Source: Acidobacteriaceae bacterium (GTDB lineage: Bacteria; Acidobacteriota; Terriglobia; Terriglobales; Acidobacteriaceae). From it: a stretch of 9,995 nucleotides of DNA. Every line of letters starts with the position of its first letter. The first letter of the stretch is position 1. Location of the stretch: positions 1 to 9,995 of the forward strand of contig PLKY01000385.1 of the NCBI GenBank assembly GCA_003140785.1. The letters are read 5' to 3'. The notes below the pieces were generated by a model. The model was not told where the DNA came from, did not search any database, and saw only the letters and a list, made by a program, of their open reading frames with translations. A program made the position numbers and the translations under genes. Of the stretch, positions 6,126 to 9,995 are shown piece after piece.

Positions 6126-6668
6126 GTGAAAAAACTGATTCTCTTCGTCGTGGCCGGTGTGCTGGCGACTACGGTTTCGCTCGCAACTGCCCGCGCCGCC
6201 GATGATTCACTGCCGACAGTCGGGCAGTCTGCTCCCACCTTTACGCTGCCTTCTCAGACTGGCGATCTCGTATCGCTCGACAGCTATCACGGCAAGTGGG
6301 TGGTGCTGTACTTCTATCCCAAGGACATGACCACGGGCTGCACCATCGAGGCGCACAACTTTCAGCGTGACATGGCCAAGTACGACGCGCTCAACGCCGT
6401 CATCCTCGGCGTCTCGCTCGACACCGTCGAGAGCCACAAGACCTTCTGCACCAAGGACTCGCTCACCTTCAAGCTGCTCGCCGACCCCGACCACAAGGTC
6501 ATCGACGCCTACGGCGTGCCGCTGATGGCGCACGGCGACACCAAGTTCGCCAGCCGCGACACCTTCCTCATCTCCCCCGAAGGCAAGGTCGTCAAAGTCT
6601 GGACCGGCGTCAACCCAAACACCCACAGCGATGACGTCCTCGCCGAAATCCAGGCTGACAAGAAATAG
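6126..6668 (+). CDS. Exported PrxQ/BCP-type peroxiredoxin
   Basis: A thiol peroxidase of the AhpC/TSA superfamily, expected to reduce hydrogen peroxide or organic hydroperoxides in the periplasm. Residues 1-24 form a signal peptide (MKK, hydrophobic core, then cleavage near TARA-ADD). The peroxidatic cysteine is C72 in YPKDMTTGCT, which fits PxxxTxxC (P65, T69, C72). E. coli BCP has its second cysteine five residues after the first; here that place is a histidine (GCTIEAH). A cysteine 36 residues downstream, C108 (TFCTKD), is the likely resolving cysteine, the arrangement described for Xanthomonas BCP. The protein is therefore probably an atypical 2-Cys enzyme. The usual TPGC is TTGC. The physiological reductant is unknown and no thioredoxin-like partner is in the window. 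The gene starts with GTG behind a strong GGAGG site and ends just before a strong terminator. Confidence 0.93.
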   Translation: MKKLILFVVAGVLATTVSLATARAADDSLPTVGQSAPTFTLPSQTGDLVSLDSYHGKWVVLYFYPKDMTTGCTIEAHNFQRDMAKYDALNAVILGVSLDTVESHKTFCTKDSLTFKLLADPDHKVIDAYGVPLMAHGDTKFASRDTFLISPEGKVVKVWTGVNPNTHSDDVLAEIQADKK

Positions 6669-6684
6669 CCCGTCGACCAGACGC

Positions 6685-6725
6685 AAAAAGGCCCGGACCT
6701 CTCGAGAGGAGTCCGGGCCCTTTTG
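6685..6725. terminator. Bidirectional intrinsic terminator
   Basis: Arms GGCCCGGAC (6690-6698) and GTCCGGGCC (6711-6719) enclose an inner palindrome CTCTCGAGAG (6699-6708). An A-run (6685-6689) precedes and a T-run (6720s) follows, so the hairpin can terminate transcription from both strands. It lies between the convergent stops of the peroxiredoxin gene (6668) and the histone-like gene (6752). Confidence 0.92.
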
Positions 6726-6751
6726 CTTGCCTGGTCGTGCTTACAGCGTGA

Positions 6752-7564
6752 TTACTTCTTCTTTGCGACTTTCTTTGCAACAGCCTTCTTTGCAGGAGCC
6801 TTCTTCGCTGCCGCTTTCTTCGCGGGAGCCTTCTTCACGGCCTTCTTAACTGCCTTTTTTGCTGCTTTCTTAGTTGCCAAGGTAGTACCTCTCGTAATTG
6901 GTTTTTTGTTGCTTGAAGTGCTCTTGTTGCCGGCTGCTTTTTTCAAAGCAGCCTTACCGCCGCGCAGAGCACTCACTTTCTTCGCGGCAGAATTCAATGT
7001 CGTCTTCTTCGCGGCCTTCTTGGCCACTGCTTTCTTAGCAGCTTTCTTTGCAGGAGCCTTCTTCGCCGGTGCTTTCTTCGCCGCAGCCTTTTTGGCCGGA
7101 GCTTTCTTTGCGGCCTTCTTTGCAACTGCCTTCTTCGCCGGAGCCCTCTTCGCGGCCGACTTCTTTGCAGGCACCTTCTTCGCTGCGGCTTTCTTCGCTG
7201 CAGCTTTCTTGGCGGCTTTCTTCGCTGCCTTCACTGCCGCTCCAGCCGATGTGGCTGCAGAACTCGGTTCGGGCGCTTTCGACTCCCTGACCGCCGGCGT
7301 GTAGCCCGTCACGGGAGAAGCCGGCGCGGCTTTAAGGTTTGCTTCCTCGGCATGCGGCTCAGGCTGCATCAGATCGTCGACTTCATCTTCCCCGTCTTGA
7401 TCGTCGTCATCATCCGAGGTCATCACCACTACGATCTCTTCCTCTTCGTCATCGTCGTCGTAAGAACCATTGCCTTCGTACCCGTCACCCGCTGCGTCGT
7501 CGTCCGCAGCCGCGTAGAGCTTCATGTTGTCATCGAGTCCGTCGAATCCATCACTGAACTTCAT
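6752..7564 (-). CDS. Histone H1-like Lys/Ala-rich protein with acidic N-terminal domain
   Basis: A 270-residue low-complexity protein with strongly separated charge. Residues 1-75 contain about 31 Asp/Glu and only two Lys, including the runs DDDDEEEE (36-43) and DDDDD (51-55). Residues 76-110 are a Pro/Ala/Ser linker. Residues 111-187 are a first basic block (about 32 Lys in 77 residues) made of KKA, KKAPA and KKAAA units. Residues 188-230 are a less repetitive spacer with Gly, Thr and Ser. Residues 231-270 are a second basic block (19 Lys in 40) ending in AKKK. The basic parts resemble the C-terminal tail of histone H1 and bacterial H1-like proteins, so binding to DNA or other polyanions is likely. 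The acidic part could mask it or bind another basic partner. No globular domain is recognised. GAGGA at 7572-7576, seven bases upstream, supports the ATG at 7564. Transcription ends at the shared terminator at 6685-6725. Confidence 0.88.
   Translation of the reverse strand: MKFSDGFDGLDDNMKLYAAADDDAAGDGYEGNGSYDDDDEEEEIVVVMTSDDDDDQDGEDEVDDLMQPEPHAEEANLKAAPASPVTGYTPAVRESKAPEPSSAATSAGAAVKAAKKAAKKAAAKKAAAKKVPAKKSAAKRAPAKKAVAKKAAKKAPAKKAAAKKAPAKKAPAKKAAKKAVAKKAAKKTTLNSAAKKVSALRGGKAALKKAAGNKSTSSNKKPITRGTTLATKKAAKKAVKKAVKKAPAKKAAAKKAPAKKAVAKKVAKKK
6755..6874 (-). repeat. C-terminal Lys/Ala/Pro repeat block (coding)
   Basis: Residues 231-270 of the histone-like protein, built from degenerate KKAPA/KKAVK units. 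A stretch near 6787-6807 is repeated almost exactly near 7047-7067 in the other block, showing that the two blocks share DNA-level units. Confidence 0.8.
7004..7234 (-). repeat. Central Lys/Ala/Pro repeat block (coding)
   Basis: Residues 111-187 of the histone-like protein. Four- and five-residue units (AAKK, APAKK, AAAKK) are repeated without strict period. This DNA is prone to slippage, so copy number may differ among strains. Confidence 0.8.
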
Positions 7565-7642
7565 CGTCGCATCCTCTTCGCTGCACTTGAATCTCAGACT
7601 GAACGCTGCGGTGCAATAAAAAACAATTGCCTCACGGCACGG

Positions 7643-7648
7643 ATTCTA
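7643..7648 (-). promoter_or_regulatory. Weak candidate -10 box for the histone-like gene
   Basis: On the minus strand this reads TAGAAT, five of six matches to TATAAT, about 80 bases upstream of the ATG. No clear -35 hexamer is seen. The 162-base gap to the upstream lipoprotein gene (7727) has no convincing terminator, so read-through from that gene is also possible. Confidence 0.3.
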
Positions 7649-7726
7649 GCAACAGAATGCATCGGTGCGCCAGCGATAGCAAGCAATCTTTTTTTCGAGG
7701 TAGCTAAAGCGGCAGCTTGTGAGTCT

Positions 7727-9586
7727 TCAATTCGCATTCTTGCGACGCTTCACGCCCGTACTTTTCTTCGATGCCGTGCCGCGCGAAGGTGTCTTGACGG
7801 ATGATTTCACTGCAGTCGCAGGCCGCTTCGTCGTCGCACTCGTGCCCAAACGCGCATTCGTGCTGGCGTGTGAACTCGCGCTCGTACGTGGGCTGTTCGC
7901 GTGCATGCGGGCCGCGGGAGCGAGGTGGATTGGCTGCGCCACATCAAGCGTTCGGTGCGGCTTGATCGTGCTCGATGAAAGATGATTCCAGCGCCGCAAG
8001 TCCTCCACCGACACGTTGAATCGGTCGGCGATGGTGACCAGCGTGTCGCCGTTTCGCGTCACGTAATGCAGCGGATGCGATACGGCAATCGCAGTCGACA
8101 CCGGAATCACCAACTCGTCGCCAGCGTCGACCGAGCCGTCGGCGCCAAGGTCGTTCGTTGATGCAATCTCCGCGGCACGATTATGGAAGCTGCTCGCGAT
8201 GCTATCCAGCGACTCGCCAGCTTTCACCACGTGGAAGCGCCAACTGGCGCGTTTGTCTTCCGGGATATCCTTGACGCGCTTAAGAAATACGTCGCGCGTG
8301 CCTGCAGGAACGTGGAGGTCAAAGTCCGTGTTCTGCGGCGTCGTCATCCGCAGCAGGCTCGGATTGAGTTGAACGACTTCGCTGACGGAAGCATCCGTAA
8401 GATCGGCCACCAACCGCAGGTCGACAGCGTAGTCCACGCTCACCGTGTCGGAGACGACCGGCGGATCGGGCACCAGGTCTTCCAGACCGTACTGCTTCGG
8501 GTTCTTCGCCATGATGGCCGCGGCGATAATGCCCGGCACATAGTTCTTGGTAGCTGTAGGCAGCGAGTTGCGCTTGTATAGCTCCCAAAAGTCTGCGTAG
8601 CCGGTGCGCATCACGGCACGCTGCACATTGCCCGGTCCCCAGTTGTAGGCGGCCATTGCCAGATACCAGTCGCCGAACTGGTTATAGAGCTCCTTCATGT
8701 AGCGCGCATACGCGAGCGAACTCTTGTCCGGATCGAACCGTTCATCAAACCATCCGTTCCGCTCCAGTCCATACGCCCCCTGGAACGGCATGAACTGCCA
8801 CATGCCGCCGGCGCCCGAACTGCGGTTCACAACCTGGGGCTGGAAGCCGGACTCCGCCACGGCAAGATAAATCAGGTCCTGCGGAAGCCCTGCGTCCTTC
8901 AGATCTTTGGAGATCATGTCCTGGTATTTTCCGGCACGCTCGAGAGAACGTTTCAAGTGCGCGTGGCCGGCCGGAGAGTTCGAGAAGTAACTAATGAAGC
9001 CGGCCACATAATCATTGATTACCAGCGGGAGATCCGATTGAGTCGTCTTCAACTCCGCCGCCACCTGCGCCTTCAACTCCGGGTTCGCCGGGAAGGTAAC
9101 TTCTTCCGCTGCATCGAGCGGTGCGGCTTCAATCGGCGCCGAGAAGCCAGAACCCTCCTTCAGGGCGGACATCTCCAGCGCGTTGATCGAATTCAGCAGT
9201 TTGTCGAACTCATCAGATAGCTGCGGATCGCCCTTTAGATCCATCCCGCTGGTCAGCATCGCATCGACTGCCATGTCGAAGTCGGAGCGCGCCGCTTCGA
9301 GCCTGCCCCCCTGGTAGTTGTTCACACCGCTGCGATACGCACCCTCGGCCCGCGCAATCAACTGCTGTTCCTTGCGGGCCTTGGCGGCCTGGTCGATGAG
9401 CTGTGCCTGCGTCAGCGTCGCCGTCTGCTCCGCGGGTTGCGCCGGAGCCGCAATAGTCGGCGCAGTCGTCTTCGCACCCACCGTCCCCGGAGCGCCTGCC
9501 TGCTGCTGCGGACACCCCGCAAGCATCACAAGCGGCAAGCAGCCCATGGCTGCCGCCCATCGCCGCAACCGGTTCAAACTCTGCAC
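7727..9586 (-). CDS. MltD-like membrane-bound lytic transglycosylase lipoprotein with two LysM domains
   Basis: The enzyme should cleave the MurNAc-GlcNAc bond of peptidoglycan with 1,6-anhydro product formation, anchored in the envelope. The signal peptide ends in the lipobox LAGC, with C25 as the lipidated residue. Residues about 60-145 are helical with one TPR-like unit near 78-110. The SLT family-1 domain spans about 215-340, with catalytic E245 in AVAESGF, GMWQFMP at 261-267 and AYNWGPGNV at 313-321. Two LysM domains for glycan binding lie near 450-496 (starting FHVVKAGESL) and 506-553 (starting HYVTRNGDTL). Residues 557-619 are a Ser/Thr/Lys/Arg-rich basic tail ending KRRKNAN. The order and length resemble MltD, which in E. 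coli also ends with LysM repeats but lacks this long basic tail. The start is a GTG at 9586; it gives a good n-region (RLRR), whereas the next Met (residue 14) would leave too short a signal peptide. It is divergent from lepA. Confidence 0.94.
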   Translation of the reverse strand: MQSLNRLRRWAAAMGCLPLVMLAGCPQQQAGAPGTVGAKTTAPTIAAPAQPAEQTATLTQAQLIDQAAKARKEQQLIARAEGAYRSGVNNYQGGRLEAARSDFDMAVDAMLTSGMDLKGDPQLSDEFDKLLNSINALEMSALKEGSGFSAPIEAAPLDAAEEVTFPANPELKAQVAAELKTTQSDLPLVINDYVAGFISYFSNSPAGHAHLKRSLERAGKYQDMISKDLKDAGLPQDLIYLAVAESGFQPQVVNRSSGAGGMWQFMPFQGAYGLERNGWFDERFDPDKSSLAYARYMKELYNQFGDWYLAMAAYNWGPGNVQRAVMRTGYADFWELYKRNSLPTATKNYVPGIIAAAIMAKNPKQYGLEDLVPDPPVVSDTVSVDYAVDLRLVADLTDASVSEVVQLNPSLLRMTTPQNTDFDLHVPAGTRDVFLKRVKDIPEDKRASWRFHVVKAGESLDSIASSFHNRAAEIASTNDLGADGSVDAGDELVIPVSTAIAVSHPLHYVTRNGDTLVTIADRFNVSVEDLRRWNHLSSSTIKPHRTLDVAQPIHLAPAARMHANSPRTSASSHASTNARLGTSATTKRPATAVKSSVKTPSRGTASKKSTGVKRRKNAN

Positions 9587-9822
9587 CCGCTGGCCTTCAT
9601 CATCAATACTGTTGCCCCTTCATTCGCCGACGATCGCAACCGGTCGCATGACCTCAGGAATCCATCTCATTCGCGCGGCCAACAAGCCGCCGCGGTGATA
9701 TACGCCCTGTTCATTGTAAGACGTTTGCAGAGCGCTTCGGTACGCATCCCGGCCGAATTGCAGCGCGTACCATACGCACGCCACAGTGATAGCATCGAAG
9801 GTTGAGGAAGTCCGCACCCCGC
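9587..9822. other. Divergent intergenic region between the lytic transglycosylase gene and lepA
   Basis: This 236-base gap should hold promoters for both directions. I see no strong -10/-35 pair on either strand. It contains a 7-base inverted repeat (9739-9771) and a purine-rich GAGGAAG at 9804-9810, 12 bases before the lepA ATG. A 65-codon minus-strand frame crosses it but overlaps the lepA ribosome binding site and looks like chance. Confidence 0.5.
9739..9771. repeat. Inverted repeat upstream of lepA
   Basis: GGTACGC (9739-9745) and GCGTACC (9765-9771) are perfect inverted arms with a 19-base spacer, 51 bases before the lepA ATG. It could be a dimeric regulator site or a leader hairpin; nothing in the sequence picks between these. 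Confidence 0.4.
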
Positions 9823-9995
9823 ATGGATCCGAATCACATTCGCAACTTCGCGATCATCGCGCACATCGACCACGGCAAGTCCACGCTCTCCGACCGGCTA
9901 CTCGAGCTCACTGGCTCGCTCACCGCGCGCGAGATGCAGGCGCAGGTACTTGATGCCATGGACCTGGAGCGGGAGCGCGGCATCACCATCAAGGC
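9823..9995 (+). CDS. lepA: Elongation factor 4 (LepA), N-terminal part, cut by the right edge
   Basis: LepA is a ribosome-associated translational GTPase, implicated in back-translocation and in 30S assembly. Only the first 57 codons are present. The start MDPNHIRNFAIIAHIDHGKS holds the P-loop (residues 13-21, with D16, H17, G18, K19) and is followed by REMQAQVLDAMDLERERGIT, which matches LepA more closely than other translational GTPases such as EF-G or TypA. The switch I element RGIT is at residues 52-55. The ATG at 9823 is preceded by GAGGAAG at slightly long spacing. The remainder of the gene lies outside the window. Confidence 0.95.
   Translation, partial: MDPNHIRNFAIIAHIDHGKSTLSDRLLELTGSLTAREMQAQVLDAMDLERERGITIK

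Noticed and set aside
6723..7304. Plus-strand open frame of about 193 codons rich in Phe and Ala, resembling a membrane protein
   Set aside because: It is the antisense of the Lys/Ala repeat blocks (AAG/GCC read as CTT/GGC in another frame gives Phe/Ala). It has no ribosome binding site and lies behind a terminator.
6752..7564. CRISPR-like array suggested by the repetitive DNA
   Set aside because: The repeats are short, degenerate, in frame and encode Lys/Ala/Pro units; there are no constant repeats with unique spacers.
9620..9817. 65-codon minus-strand frame in the mltD-lepA gap
   Set aside because: Its start lies next to the lepA ribosome binding site, it has no good site of its own and the product shows no recognisable feature.
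1..9995. Mobile element, integrase, transposase, tRNA or phage features
   Set aside because: No such coding sequence, terminal repeats or tRNA-like cloverleaf was seen; the gene content is core envelope and translation functions.

Overview
The window reads as a GC-rich Gram-negative bacterial chromosome. Two things show an outer membrane built with lipid A: a fabZ-lpxA-lpxI cluster, and a lipobox-bearing lytic transglycosylase. The combination of LpxI-type lipid A synthesis, a lysine/alanine-rich histone H1-like protein, frequent GTG starts and an MltD-like LysM lipoprotein fits Acidobacteriota (Terriglobia-like) best. That assignment is inference from gene content, not from a phylogenetic marker. 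There is no clear mobile element, CRISPR array, tRNA or rRNA.

Layout from left to right. Positions 1-97 may hold the 5' end of a minus-strand gene running off the left edge (weak). Positions 159-1811 hold a two-gene plus-strand unit: a FabG-like short-chain dehydrogenase and an exported protein of unknown function. A 345-base intergenic region (1812-2156) holds a hairpin, an AT-rich promoter-like patch and two overlapping mini-ORFs that lead directly into the next gene. Positions 2157-3704 encode a c-di-GMP phosphodiesterase-type protein with a degenerate GGDEF domain and a largely intact EAL domain. Positions 3792-6036 are a lipid A operon: fabZ, lpxA (4-base overlap) and lpxI, preceded by a perfect TATAAT box. 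Positions 6126-6668 encode an exported PrxQ/BCP-type peroxiredoxin, which ends at a strong terminator shared with the convergent minus-strand gene.

The right half is mostly minus strand. Positions 6752-7564 encode a protein with a very acidic N-terminal third and two lysine/alanine/proline repeat blocks, like a histone H1 tail. Positions 7727-9586 encode an MltD-like lipoprotein with an SLT catalytic domain, two LysM domains and a basic tail. Divergent from it, the first 57 codons of lepA (elongation factor 4) begin at 9823 and run off the right edge.

Functionally, much of the window concerns the cell envelope. FabZ supplies 3-hydroxyacyl-ACP metabolism, LpxA adds the first acyl chain to UDP-GlcNAc, LpxI cleaves UDP-2,3-diacylglucosamine, and the MltD-like lipoprotein remodels peptidoglycan. 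The most unusual object is the charge-polarised histone-like protein. The EAL gene with its mini-ORF leader is the second item worth attention. I found no convincing new multi-gene system here.
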